From positions 256,416,044-256,480,043 of the forward strand of contig CM060708.1 of the NCBI GenBank assembly GCA_030686995.1: 64,000 nucleotides of DNA, written 5' to 3'. Both the position numbers and the translations under genes were made by a program. The stretch comes from Artemisia argyi (taxonomy: Eukaryota; Streptophyta; Magnoliopsida; Asterales; Asteraceae). Below, in pieces: positions 37,029 through 48,712 of the stretch (position 1 is the first letter of the stretch; the number at the start of each line of letters is the position of its first letter). The notes beneath the pieces are model-generated. The model saw nothing but the letters and a program-made list of their open reading frames with translations, had not been told where the DNA came from and searched no databases.

Positions 37029-37683
37029 TCAAATTAGAACTTGCCGAAGCCATGGAGGCGTGTTTAGTGATCTATCGACTTGTCTCATTTGCTCCTCTAC
37101 CCACGAAACTCTTGAACTTTCTCCGTATCTAGGACGAGAACCTGTTGTTGAAGATGAAAAACTTGCCATAGAATCTAAATTTAACTGTGTAGTCAAGGTG
37201 GAGTTGTTCTTCCTTCGGGTATAACTTGTAGGGGCTAGTGTTAGCTCGATTTCACTCTCATCTTCTATCTCTAAGCTTCCATTTTCTTCGACCGGATCTT
37301 GTTTTTGAGGCTTGCTAAAAGTGTAGTCGTTATGATACTCAAAACGTATGGTGTCATTTCTCAAATTCCAAGTTTCTTGATTTTGCATGTTTTTCATCAA
37401 CATTCTTTGGATTTGATATAGCCTATGAAGTTCATGTACCTTGAAAAGTAAAATAAAAGATAAATAAAGCTAATTCGATAAGTACAAGATACTGAGTACT
37501 TGAACATTAGATTATATATGCCTTTTTAATAATGAGAATCAGATAATCAGATGTGACAAAACGCGGTGTTGCAATAAGTTTGATGATCAGTTGGAATTGA
37601 ACCTGTTGTTTAAATATTTCTTCATGCTTTAACATGGCCATCTTCATGCATTCCATATCATACGGTAGAACCAACTTATCCAT
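37029..37683 (-). CDS. Small plant protein with HELHRLYQIQ motif (DUF863-like N-terminus)
   Basis: Two exons, 37683-37603 and 37439-37029, joined CAACAG/GTTCAA to CAAG/GTACAT in phase 0, give 163 residues. It begins MDKLVLPYDMECMKMAMLKH; residues about 28-40 read VHELHRLYQIQRM, a helical signature also found in DUF863-type plant proteins. The C-terminal half has an acidic stretch followed by IELTLAP, which resembles an EAR repression motif (LxLxL type) but is not perfect. The family has no well-defined function; a nuclear role is only a guess. The frame reads on for a few codons upstream of the ATG but with no other ATG. A decayed copy of its 3' end lies downstream. Confidence 0.75.
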
Positions 37684-38383
37684 TGATGTTTTCAATCTTG
37701 TTAACGTACTGGCGAAAAACTAAATGTCTCAAAACATGCACTTTGATATAGAGTTCCCTGCACACGTTATATAAAACAATATTAGACCTGCAAATCTGAA
37801 TGATGGATGATGTTGAACCTCAAAAATTTAGAATCCTAAAGTAGAAAAGGTTTTATTTAAAATTTTTGAAGATCAAAAGTTTTGACTTTTTATTTCTAGT
37901 TGTTGAGTGGTGTGAGTAGAAAGGGAAGCTTTTTTTCTTTTCTAACCTGTTATGGAAGTCCCATGTATGTGAAGTAGAGGTGAAGTGAAAGTGAACATGA
38001 AGATATAAAGCACGGGTTAGTTTAACCGGACGGGGGTGGCCCACCCCTCTCCCCTCTTGTCCCCCTGTTGTCCCTCACTTTCTTCCGCACAATTTTTTGT
38101 CAGTTTCTGTTCTGTATTTTTGACAGTTTTAAGTGTTTGATATATTAAACTTTATATTTTCTGTTCCGCACTTTCAGGTTTATAACTTTTTGATATAAAC
38201 AAAATTATAAAAATAAAAAAAAAATTAAAAAACTAGGGGTTCCGGCTAAAAAATAGAGGAGGGTCCGGTCAACATGCACCATAAAGCACACAGCTAGCAG
38301 CTGAGTGCTGTGTGACATTTATATGCTGCTTACATCTCTACACAGAAATCTATGACTACATTGTATTGACATCTATTCAGAAG
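37684..38383. other. Upstream region of the HELHRLY gene
   Basis: Includes C-rich sequence at 38030-38090 (GGTGGCCCACCCC) of repeat-like character. No further gene seen. Confidence 0.4.
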
Positions 38384-38529
38384 GGGTTATGTTATACAAA
38401 CCCTCCCTATGTTGTCAAATTAGGGAGGGTTTGGTCAAACCGTACAAGCCCTGATGCATACCGTACAACTTGATAATGTATACAATGATTGAAAACCCTT
38501 TCTGTGGGAGGGTCCAAATAACTTGCCCC
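38384..38529. mobile_element. Mutator-type MITE with 9-bp target duplication
   Basis: 146 bp, bounded on both sides by ATTCAGAAG (38375-38383 and 38530-38538). Ends are imperfect inverted repeats of 24 bp that share GTTAT and ACCCTCCC. A 9-bp duplication is the mark of the Mutator superfamily. No coding capacity. Confidence 0.75.
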
Positions 38530-38819
38530 ATTCAGAAGTATTTACGATTTCCTTTTTGTTTTATTTGTATTATTGAATTACATTTGTGTTAAATACAAGA
38601 TTGACTTATGTATCCTTGATTAATAAAGTACAAAATTTATTCATGTACAATAATTATGTAAAGGCAAACAAAATAAGTTGTACATAAAGTTTGAATTAAT
38701 TTTATATATTATAAGAGTTGGGATCAAATGAGAAGTAAAATTAAAATAAGAATGATGAGAAAAAACCACAACTATACTATTTAGATGCATCTACAAACAC
38801 TAGTACAATCGACACCTCT

Positions 38820-39420
38820 CCCGTCGAAATTTTTTTGCATTTCCCGTCGTCATGTCAACGGCACTGTACGTTCCCGTCGTCATGTCGACGGGATAATGAC
38901 GACGGCTGTGCCCCGTCGGGAACAGCATTGCCGTCGACAACCGCCGTCGACATTGTGGGTCCCACGTCCTTTTTCAGTCAAAGTAATTCGTTGTCCGTCA
39001 AATTGTTCCCGTCGACATGTCGACGGGATTGTATATGTTATTAACAACTTAATTATTAAACGTTAATTAACTTTATACTATCCCGTCGACATATTGACGG
39101 GAATAATTTGATGGGTCAAACGTGTGGGTCAACGTTGTATAATTATCCCGTCGACATGTTGACGGGAACAATTTGACGGGTCAAACGTGTGGGTCAATGT
39201 TGTATAATTATCCCGTCGACATGTTGACGGGAACAATTGGACTGGTCAAACGTGTGGGTCAACGTTGTATAATTATCCCGTCGACATGTTGACGGGAACA
39301 ATTTGAAGGGTCAACGTGTTGGTCAATGTTTTGTGTAATTATCCCGTCGACATGTCGACTGCATCATTAAACAATTAATTTTTTTGTTTGATGGTGTCGT
39401 CGACATGTCGACGGTACCAA
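38820..39420. repeat. Left subterminal repeats of the CACTA element
   Basis: About nine copies of CCCGTCGACATGTCGACGGG or close variants, one of them perfect (39008-39027). From 39081 to about 39341 they are part of a 65-bp tandem unit repeated four times (starts 39081, 39146, 39211, 39276), which also carries GGTCAAACGTGTGGGTCAA. These are the probable binding sites of the TNPA-like protein. Confidence 0.9.
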
Positions 39421-39827
39421 TGTTATATACAGCAAACATGAAGCTGCAATACTAGCAATATTCCAGATTTTTTCCGGAAAATTTTCTGGAAAAATCTACC
39501 AAAACCTGTAATACCTAAACCTGTAACCATAAGCTATAACCACTCAATATCAACATGTCTTAACACATACAACTCGACATCGGCTAAAACACTTTCAAAT
39601 TATCGCTAAACACCCTCAAAATGCATTAAAACATATAGAGTCTACAAAACGGGGTGTGGTAATATCTAAACCTAGCTGCCATATCCACAAATGTTTCAAT
39701 ACTCGCAACGTTCAAATCGCCAAAAGGTTAAACTACAAAATACTAAGATAAGGATCGCGAAAATATTGTTTCAACCATAAGTACACACAAAATATATAAC
39801 CCAAGTTTGTACCTCTACATCCCCAAG

Positions 39828-41769
39828 TCACTCATCATGATCACTATCACCATCCACATCGATATCATCGCTCCCGCTCCTGCCAGCTCCACTCCCACCA
39901 GCTCCACTCCCACTCCCGCCAGCTCCACTGCCCGAGCCATCCACATGCTGAGAATCCACCTGACTAATATACTGAGACCATTGCGGGTTGATCGAGGCAA
40001 AACCCATCAACAAATCGAGCTTCTTCATCATGGTCTTGCGTTCTTCAGCATCTTCCTGGCTCTTCTTCTCTGCCTCAGCAATCTTCTTATGAGCTGCAGC
40101 AAGCTCAGCAGATAGTTCGGCAACACCTAAAAACGAAATAATCAAAATTTAAAAACAGCCATTGCAATACATAAATTGAGTCATGAGTAATCTATAATTA
40201 ATATTATCACACTGTACATACCTGGAGGTGGAGGGGGGTGTCTGGTAACGGTGGCCTCTCCAGGCCGGGTACTACCCTACCCCGTCCGGCAATGTGGCCC
40301 CGCTGCTTGCCCTTGATAACCATGGCAAGTATCTGCTCCTCTGTGTACGCCACCCCTTCAGGCGTATTCGCTCCCAGATCTCTCAGACGGACCATCTCTT
40401 CCTATTTAGTTGAAAAAAATTTGAGAAAATTAATATATATGTCGGGTTAATTACAAGATTATGTTTCGATGAATCATTAAAGTGCGTGTTTAATTTGGGG
40501 AAATTAAAGTGCCTCATCCTGCAACCAAGCACCATCCTCGTCGCAGTGTGTGTCGTAAAATCTCTGGATGAGTGATGGGTACTGCTTGTCCTTGCTGTTT
40601 TCAAACTGTATATACACATGCATATAAGATGAAACAAATTAAAAATAACAAATCAAACACTATATATATTTTAATTAAACTTAAATACTTTTAAAAAATT
40701 AAAATTAATTACTTTTATATAATTAAAAATTTTAATTAATATATAATTAAAATTAAATAATTTTATAAAAATAAAATACTTTTATAAAAATAAAATGTGT
40801 CTTACATATTCGTGTCGAATAGTGGCTAAGGACTTGGAACAGTGGCGGCTGTACACCTTGTTCTTCTTTCGGTTCTCCTTGTTCACCGCAGCTCGCGCCA
40901 TGTTCTTCTCATTCAGGTAGAACCTCATGTGTTGCTCCCACACCGACGACTCAAGGTTCGGAGGAGGGTTTTGTCGTATGACATCCGCCGCCCCAGCCCA
41001 CCCTTTAGGGTAAAATAAGTTTTCTTTATGATGCCTTTATTGTCGGAGTAGCGCTTAGCTATATATTGATTGAGGCTTTTCTTTATAAGTTCCCAGTCGT
41101 CCTTGCGCCTGTGGTACTCCAATTCAAAGAATTGCTGCAATCAAATATAGTTAATATTAACATAACTATATAAATAAATAAACAAATTTAAATAAATATA
41201 CACAATTAAACAAATTTAAATAAATGTACACATTCAAATATTAAAATATAGAGATAATTAAAAGGAAAATAAAATAACTGACCCCGAGTCGGTTCATGAA
41301 GGCAGCCCGAGTCGCTTTCTCAAGATCGTGCCAAGAGGGATAGTGCAACGGCAAGGTTCTAACCAGCTAGCCAACGTAGTTACTGAACCATGCGCGGTGG
41401 GGCCCGACATGATCATACGTCTCCTAATCCTTAGTCTCAAACTCGATCGACTGTGGGCCATATAACTCTACAGCTTTCCTCAGCGCTACGTTCTTGTTGG
41501 CTTGACGGGCCTGTGGCATGCCGCCAGCCCGTCCTCCACCTCTGCCTCTTCCACCGCTAGCCCTACGTCCCCGTCGAGGTCGTCGTCCACGCGATCCTAC
41601 AAATGTAGTGAGTGAAAACGTCAAAAAATAACAAGTAACAAAATTCAATTAATCAAGTTTAAGTTTCTTACCACCACCACGGCAACCGCTATCAATCTTG
41701 ACGGGTAGGGGAAGGTGGTGGGTCACCGGCACCGTCACCACCATGACCACGGGTGACTGTTGCTGCCAT
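39828..41769 (-). pseudogene. TNPA-like CACTA protein (plant transposase Ptta/En/Spm, Transposase_24 type), broken
   Basis: Several exons on minus. The ATG at 41769 follows a TTTTACAG acceptor. Then come an R/G-rich stretch (GSRGRRPRRGRRASGGRGRG at about 41595), WHDLEKATRAAF, the domain core around 41140-40800 (FYLNEKNMARAAVNKENRKK, then YSRHCSKSLATIRHEY), VRLRDLGANTPEG at about 40390, and a last exon with a coiled coil (ELAAAHKKIAEAEKKSQEDA) and a GSG-rich acidic tail ending at 39828. TNPA binds the subterminal repeats and brings the ends together. This copy has a TAG after NYVG (about 41370), a frameshift near 41010 and probably another near 41690, so it is inactive. Confidence 0.8.
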
Positions 41770-41926
41770 CTGTAAAAGTACAAGTTGAATAACGTATAGA
41801 AATACATGAACAAATTAACATAAGCATGCACACATTCAAATACATACACATTCGAAATAAATATACACATTTAAACAATCCATAACAATTTCATTCGAAT
41901 AAGTGTCGTTTTACAAAAATTTAAGA

Positions 41927-44900
41927 TCAATCTGCTAAATCAACATCACTATCATAAACATGAGTCGCAACTTCAACTTCATCATCAGAATTGTTTGGAT
42001 CAGAATCTACTAAATCATAAGGATCGTCGTCTTCATCATCAATAAAATCATCGTCGTCATCAACATGAATGATTGGTGGTGTGGAAAACTAGAAGGGGGG
42101 TTGAATAGTTTACCGATTAAAATCTTTTTAACTTGTTAAGTTAGCTTTGAAACTTTCCGTTTGATCAAAGATATATGCACAAACACAATATATAACATGC
42201 AAGTAAATGAAAGAAACGATCAAACCACAACACGAGTATTTATCGTGGTTCGGCTACAAGGACTCTTTTTCCTTGCCCTACGTCCACGCCCCGAGTATCC
42301 AACTCGAGAGTTTCTTTCACTAGTCAATAAGCTCCTTTCACCGGCGGAGAAAACCTTACACGCCGCTTATACTTTTACCGACACAAAGCTAAATGTCGAG
42401 TTCTTGTACAAGGGCACAACCGTTTAGTTCTTTTACTAGGGTACAACAACTCCCAACACTCTTTGTATTTTGAGGACTAAAATACTAACCGATCACTACT
42501 GAAAATACACAATCAAATGAAGTGTAAACTACACAAGTCTACACAATGCTAAGCTAACAAGTATTGCAACGTTGTGTTGAATACTTGGCCCTTAGTAAGC
42601 TCGTGAACCTCTTTGCTACAAAAAGAAACTTCACATATGAAATGTTAAGAGGTTAGATGAAAGAATGAATGTGTGTGTAAAATGTAATGTCAAGTGATGA
42701 GCCAAAATTCAACTTGTGGCTCAATATTTATAGCCAAAACCTTCTGCAGGTCTGGCGGATCAGGCGGACCCCTGAGAAGGGTTCCGCCCGTGTACCTCCA
42801 GGGTACCGCCGGGCTTGCAGTTGGTTTTGTAATAAATCTTGCAAACCAAACAAGGTCTTGTCTCATAACTTCTAGCAACCAAACAATGTCACATCTCATA
42901 AAAACAAGTCAAATACAAAGCTTGCAAGCAACAACAAAGTTAGTCAAACACATTTCTTTCCATAAATGCATAATGACAAAACTTGCCATAAATGTTATGT
43001 GACAATTTCTAATTTAAGAAATAAACTTGTGTTGTGTTTTATGAAATGTAAAATGTAGCAAAAGTCTAGTTTATGCAAGTCTTAAAAACTAAGATTATGT
43101 TTTGCTTAGAAACTAAAGTTTACATTTTGTCGTTAACAAAACTTAGCGAAGATCGTAAAATATAAATAACGTTTTTAGACGATATTTGTATTAACAGGTG
43201 GTAGTGCCTCAACTAACGTTGATTGACCATCGATATTTAAGGGGGACAATTCCAAAGCATCCAAATTAGCAGACAGTTGGAGATTAGATGAGTTGTTGCC
43301 ATGTATCACATCATCATCGTCTTCTACCATGATGACATCCCATGTGGTGTTGTGATTCACTTCTTGGACGACCTTCCAATGGGTTGGTCGTCTGGCAGGA
43401 TCTTCAAGGTAGAAGACTTGTTTTGCTTGTGTTGCGAGAATGTAAGGTTGATCTTCAAACGCTGTGCTACATCCCCAAATTTGTGTCATGTTGTTTCTAG
43501 TGTTATAACGTTCAACTCTACCTCTTTTGGCTAAGTCGAACCACTTAACTCAAAACAACACTACTTTGAACTGGGTATACACAAACTCCAGAATTCCTTC
43601 TAGCTGACCATAATACATTTCTCCTTCCTTCTCGCCAGGTGAACAAATTCCGCTGTTCTGAGTTGTACGTTTTACATCGTGGCTGTGTACGACAAACTTC
43701 ACACCATTGACTACGCACGAGTTGACTAAGGTTGCGGTCGATGATGGTCCACAAGCCAAAGCGAATAAGTCGGGAGTACATCTTGGGTCATTGGCTGTGT
43801 AAAGATTACCGATCTATGAACAAAGATAAGAATACATAGAGATGAATAATATAGTCGTTATTTATACAAGGAAATACATATAATAAGTTTACCTTCGACT
43901 CAAACCATCTAGAAAATTCTTGCTGCATGTCGCTTTCAGGACGTTCACTGAAAATGTTCATGATTTTAGAATTAATCGAAAAGATAACCTGGGAAAAGAA
44001 ATTTCAAAATAAAAACGCGTACCTCTCGAACTCGTTCATGTACGCGTCGATCTCAGGACTCTTGTGAAGTACATACCATATCACTTTCTTCATTTCTAGG
44101 AGACCTAACTGAATAATTGTCTCTTTACCACACTTTTTACATAGTGATCGGAACACCTGAAAATCACTTGTTGGGCGAGGACAACCCTCAGATGCAGTGG
44201 GACGGTTAAATTTTGTCCTAATTTCACCCCGAAAATACCGAGAACAAAAAGTTAATGCTTCGTCTGCAACATAACCCTCCGCTATTGAACCTTCCGGCTT
44301 AGCTTTATTTCATACATAGTTTTTTAGCTTCTTCATGTATCTTTCAAATGGATACATCCACCATAATGAAACAGACCCGCCTTGAAGAGCCTCTTCAGGT
44401 AAATGCATAACCAAGTGAATCATAATGTCGAAAAAAGCAGGAGGATATATTTGTTCGAGTCTGCACAAAATATTGATCATCTGGTCTTTAGCTTTCACCA
44501 TGTCATTCACCATCAAAGTTCGGGCACAAATTTGCTTAAAGAATGAACAAAGCTCGATCAATGGTGCATAAGTTTGTGCGTCCAAGTATTGCTGAAGTCC
44601 ATAAGGAAGTAACCGTTGCATAATTATATGACAGTCATGCGACTTCATGCCCGTTATATTGTTATCATCTTTAGTCACTTTCAACTTGAACTTGGATCCG
44701 AACCCATCTGGTAGTTTAACTGTTTTGATGTATTGACATAACAGTTTTCTTTTATCGGGTGTAAGGGAGTACTTAGCATGAGGCTTCGAGCACTTCCCGT
44801 TTTGTTTGTTTTCGAGCCACAACTCCCGTCGAATGCCCAAAGCTTGCAAGTCTTGTCTTGTCTTGCCTTGGCGGTGTCTTTAAATTTCTCATTCATTAAC

Positions 44901-46622
44901 AAAGTGTTCAAGATACTCTCCAACACATTTTTTTCAATATCCATGACATCCAAATTGTGTTTTAGAGTAAGAGAAGACCAATATTCAAGCTCGTAGAAAA
45001 TAGAACCGTTTAGTCCAGTTCAGGTCGGTTGTAGTATTACGTTTTATCTTCCCACCCCCATAATCTGGATGTTTCCCCGGTAAACGTGTGGGCAATATTG
45101 CAAGTTGAGTCAAGATATCAGTCGGAGTATCTTTTTTAGGAGGATCTATAAAATCAGGTGCACCATTGAATGTAGTAGTATCCCTCCTCCATTTATGGTT
45201 TTTTTTTTTAAGAATCTTCTATGGCCAACATAACCTGTTTTGCTTATCACACGCGTAGCCGGAGTGCCTACTTTGCATGTAGGGCATGCGTAGTAACCTT
45301 GCCCACTCCTACCTGACAAACTACTACGAGCAGGAAAATCATTGATGGTCCATAAAAGCATCGCTCTCATGTTGAATTCTTTGCCTGTAACAGCGTCCAT
45401 AGTCGGGACACCTGGTTTTTTCCATAATTCCTGAAGGTCATCAATCAAAGGCTTTAAGTAAACATCAATGTCATTCGCGGGTAATTTAGGTCCAGGAATC
45501 AACAACGTCAGCATCAAAGTAGTCTCTTTCATGCATAACCACAGAGGCAAGTTGTATGTTGTTAAGATAACAGGCAACATGTTGTAAGTCTGACTAAGGT
45601 TGCCGAACGGATTGAAACCATCAGCAGCCAACCCTAATTGAACGTTTCTCGGTTCGTTAGCAAATTTCGAATATTTACCGCTGTCAAACTTACTGCCATG
45701 CTTAACCATTAACCGGGTGTTGCATCATACCGTTTACCATAGACTTTCCAGCAGCATGCCAAGTCATATGTTTTGCGGTGTGAATAGATTTGTACAAACG
45801 TTGTAGCCTAGGAATGATAGGAAAGTAACGCAACACCTTGTTAGGAACTTTCTTCCCCGTTGTGTTCTTGTCTTTCCATCTACTCGTTTTACAGACCGGA
45901 CAATACTCCAAATCTTCGGCACCAGTCCCCTGATATAAAAAGCAATCATTTTCACAAGCATGTATCGACTCATAACCTAACCCGACCTTTTTAAATGTTT
46001 TTTTTATAGCAGAGTATGATGGTGGGAGATTGTAACCTAACCTGGGAGGAAATACCTCCTGGAGAAATTTTAGCGTATTGTTAAACGAAGTATCACTCCA
46101 TTTACCGCTGACCTTGAGATGCGTAAACTTTGACATAAAATCCAAGGTTGTCATAAAGTCACAACCCGGGTAAAGAGGCTGGGTGGAACTGGCAAGTAAC
46201 TCTTCATACTCGTTACGTACAGGAGGTGTCGTTGCTTGAGTCGGCTCGTTACTTGTCTCGCCAATATTTGGAGGAGTTGGCTCATTTTGTTCATTATTTA
46301 GATGAATATCAAGAATATCATTAAGGCACGCACGCATGTCACTCATCTCACATTGTGTTGTGTTATCTTCTATAGGAAGAGGATCCAGTTCACCGTGATC
46401 CCGCCATTGTGTATAAGTTGGGTCCCACCCATATTGGCTTATGTGGCTTTTAAGTTTGTCGAGAGATACCCATGGAACATTACAACAAAGACGATATGGA
46501 TATTTTATGTTTCCGTAACTATTTAATAACGGCTTGCAATGTTCAATGAATGCGGCAAGACCATCAAAAAACTCTCTTGAAACACGACTGTCTAAACGGG
46601 TCCAACTCTTATCAAGTATCAT
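41927..46622 (-). pseudogene. TNPD-like CACTA transposase (Transposase_21), broken and split by a solo LTR
   Basis: ATG at 46622 (MILDKSWTRL) opens the transposase-associated N-terminal domain. Next is the transposase core: YCPVCKTSRWK, MTWHAAGKSMVNGMMQHP, GLAADGFNPFGN, LWTINDFPARSSLSGRSGQG, and then DUF4218 (MHLPEEALQGGSVSLWWMYP) and DUF4216-like parts. The acidic tail HVDDDDDFIDDEDDDPYDL ends at 41927. The protein would cut and rejoin CACTA ends. Breaks: stop and frameshift near 45705, an A-run shift near 45210, a shift near 45020, an AAGAC triplication near 44865, TGA for an arginine codon near 44308, and TGA near 43556. The solo LTR at 42080-43196 sits between EALPP and the acidic tail. 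Confidence 0.88.
42080..43196 (-). mobile_element. Solo LTR inside the TNPD gene
   Basis: 1,117 bp beginning TGTGGAAAAC and ending TATTAACA, with GGTGG directly outside both ends (42075-42079 and 43197-43201). No PBS, PPT or coding sequence, so it is a solo LTR left after recombination between two LTRs. The minus strand ends CCCCCCTTCTAGTTTTCCACA, resembling 3' ends of plant copia LTRs that precede a Met-tRNA PBS, hence my minus call. Taking it out restores the TNPD frame across the junction. Confidence 0.88.
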
Positions 46623-46769
46623 AACTGCATTTTGTTTTGTTCAACTCTTAGTTATTACACATTCAAAATAATCGACACATAAACACATATAACCATGGAA
46701 TTATTACTAGTTTTTTTGTTCACCTAGTGCAACTATGGAAGGCAATCCTAACCCACTCTTTGAATGATT

Positions 46770-46945
46770 CATCTCATATATGAATGCGTATAACTGATTT
46801 ACTATTTGAGAAAATTTCGGCAGCATTTCCCCTCAACTCCCCAAATATGTGCATTAAAGACATATTCGTAGGAGTAAAGGAGAAACACTGTCGAAATCAT
46901 CTCAAATAGTAAATCAATTATACGCATCCATATCCTAAATGAGAC
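46770..46945. repeat. Inverted repeat, arms about 57 bp, upstream of TNPD
   Basis: The left arm (46770-46826, with TGCGTATAACTGATTTACTA) and the right arm (46888-46945, with TAGTAAATCAATTATACGCA) are complementary with few mismatches, around a 60-bp loop. Just beyond, at 46979-47014, a smaller hairpin (CCGAAATTAATTT / AAATTAATTTCGG) follows. Perhaps a MITE or a control hairpin of the CACTA element. Confidence 0.7.
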
Positions 46946-47143
46946 AAAACATTCAAAAAGCAGTCCCAAATAGGGGACTTTCCGAAATTAATTTCTAATA
47001 AATTAATTTCGGACGGGTTTTCTATAGGATGATTAACTTCGGACGGGGACTTTCCGAAATTAATCACTAAAATCCTAAAACATTCACAAAAGTCTAACAA
47101 TTAATAACATATATTTTAAGTTAAACAATTAATAGAATATAAA

Positions 47144-47312
47144 CAATTGTTTGGTTTTCGACTTATGTTTCATAAGCTTATTTTTTGTGACTTATTTTTA
47201 AACTATTTTGTTTATATAAGTTTATGTAAAAATTATTTTGTTTATTTTAAAACTTATTTTTTGTGACTTATTTTTGAAACTATTATGAAACATAAGCCGA
47301 AAACCAAACAAT
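47144..47312. mobile_element. Fold-back MITE in the CACTA element
   Basis: Inverted ends AATTGTTTGGTTTTCGACTT and AAGCCGAAAACCAAACAATT; about 30 bp of pairing on each side continues through TATGTTTCATAA. No ORF. Closely related to its neighbour at 47340. Confidence 0.75.
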
Positions 47313-47339
47313 TAATAGAAAGATATCAAATATATCTAA

Positions 47340-47544
47340 GGGGTTGTGTCTTTAGGCTTATATAACGGGATTATGGCTTATTTGGTTTTCGGCTTATGTT
47401 TCATAAGCTTATCTTTTGTGACTTATTTTGAAACTATGTAAGGTAAAAAGTTTCAAAATAAGCCATAAAAATTTAGCTTACGAAACTTAAGCAGAAAACC
47501 AAACAAGCAATAAGCTCGTTATATAAGCCTAAACAAACACCCTC
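47340..47544. mobile_element. Harbinger-type MITE with TAA duplication in the CACTA element
   Basis: 205 bp, TAA on both sides (47337-47339 and 47545-47547). The inverted ends share TTTAGGCTTATATAACG and, further in, GGTTTTCGGCTTATGTTTC with its complement. No ORF. Confidence 0.8.
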
Positions 47545-47586
47545 TAACTTTAATTATTCTACATCTAATGCAAAAAATTCTACATT

Positions 47587-47700
47587 TATCCAACAAGGTG
47601 CAATTTGCACCGTGGGTACAAACAGAAAACGCAATATCAAGTCCCCCAAGGTGCTACTTGCACCGTGGGTACACAATGAGCAAACGCAATATCCTATTCG
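47587..47700. repeat. Two-copy tandem repeat, unit about 60 bp
   Basis: AAGGTGC, TTGCACCGTGGGTACA and AAACGCAATATC occur twice in direct order. Each unit also holds a small hairpin, GGTGCAATTTGCACC. Downstream, 47830-47945 is a CTCGGGCT-rich low-complexity stretch. Confidence 0.65.
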
Positions 47701-48597
47701 CAATCCCATCCGCAAGCTAATATACTAAAACCTCACATTTCACAAACATACTTAAACGCTCACCTTTTATACTAATTAAATGCAACCTGATATGTAAAAA
47801 ATAATATGGATATGAAAAAATTAACAACATACTGTCTCTGGCTCTCGGCAGTGGTCTCGGGCTCGCGGCTGTGGTCTCGAGCTGCAGTCTTGGGCTCGGG
47901 CTGTGGTCTCGGCTGCGGTACGGCCTTGGTCTTGGGCTCGGGCTATATTAAAAGAGAGTAATCAAAAGTTTAAAAAAAAACTGTTGTCGGCGACATGTCG
48001 TCGGGATACCAAAAGTTAATAAAAAAAAATAAAACGAGGTACATTACCTGCTTGCTATGTCTTGGTTGTCTCGGCTCTCACCCTTGGCTCTCGCTCTCAG
48101 CTATCGCGACCTCTTTACCTGCTGTTGTATAAAATCAATAATAATAACAAAAGTTAACAATAATAATAACAATTAAATTAACAATAATTAACAACAATTA
48201 AATTAATAATAATAACAAAAATTAAAAACATTACCTTTATCTGCTAGTGTGGTGGTGGTGGAGCTGTGGTGGGGAAGAAGAAGAATTAAACAAAGGAGGG
48301 GTTGGAGAAGAAGAATTAAATGAATGAGGAGTAGGAGGAGGAGGTGGTGTGCACAGTGGTGCTAGTGTGGTGGTGGTGAAGCTGTAGTGGGTCTGTGGTG
48401 GTGTTGATGCTTGATTACTGGTGGTGGAGGTGTGGTGTGGTGGTGTTGATTGGTGTCGGAGGTGGTGTGGTGTGGAGGTGCTGTGGTGTGGTGGTGTTGA
48501 TTGGTCAATAATCGCCGGAGAAGAGAGGACAAATGAATTTTTCGTTTTTTTTTCTAAGTGTTTGACCAGATCTGGTTTTGGTATATCTTTTTCTTAT

Positions 48598-48712
48598 CCC
48601 GTCGACATGTCGACGGGATCGTTAACATAATTTTGTCGTTTAGCATTTGGCGGGACAAATGAATTTTTCGTGAAATTTTGGCGCTTTCTTATCCCGTCGA
48701 CATGTCGACGGG
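48598..48712. repeat. Internal pair of CACTA palindromes
   Basis: Two perfect copies of CCCGTCGACATGTCGACGGG (48598-48617 and 48693-48712) lie about 4 kb from the right end, next to GT-rich low-complexity sequence. A variant (GGCGACATGTCGTCGGG) lies near 47988. Confidence 0.9.

Noticed and set aside
37684..37695. TTG start for the HELHRLY protein
   Set aside because: The ATG at 37683 gives the natural MDKLVLPYD start.
39815..40115. Plus-strand proline and serine-rich ORF
   Set aside because: Shadow of the GSG-rich tail of the TNPA-like gene on minus.
42161..43002. ORFs in the centre of the CACTA element between TNPD and TNPA
   Set aside because: They lie in the solo LTR and show no known domain.
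48421..48630. 69-codon ORF reading CGGVDW
   Set aside because: Translation of a GTG-rich low-complexity stretch that then runs across a CACTA palindrome.
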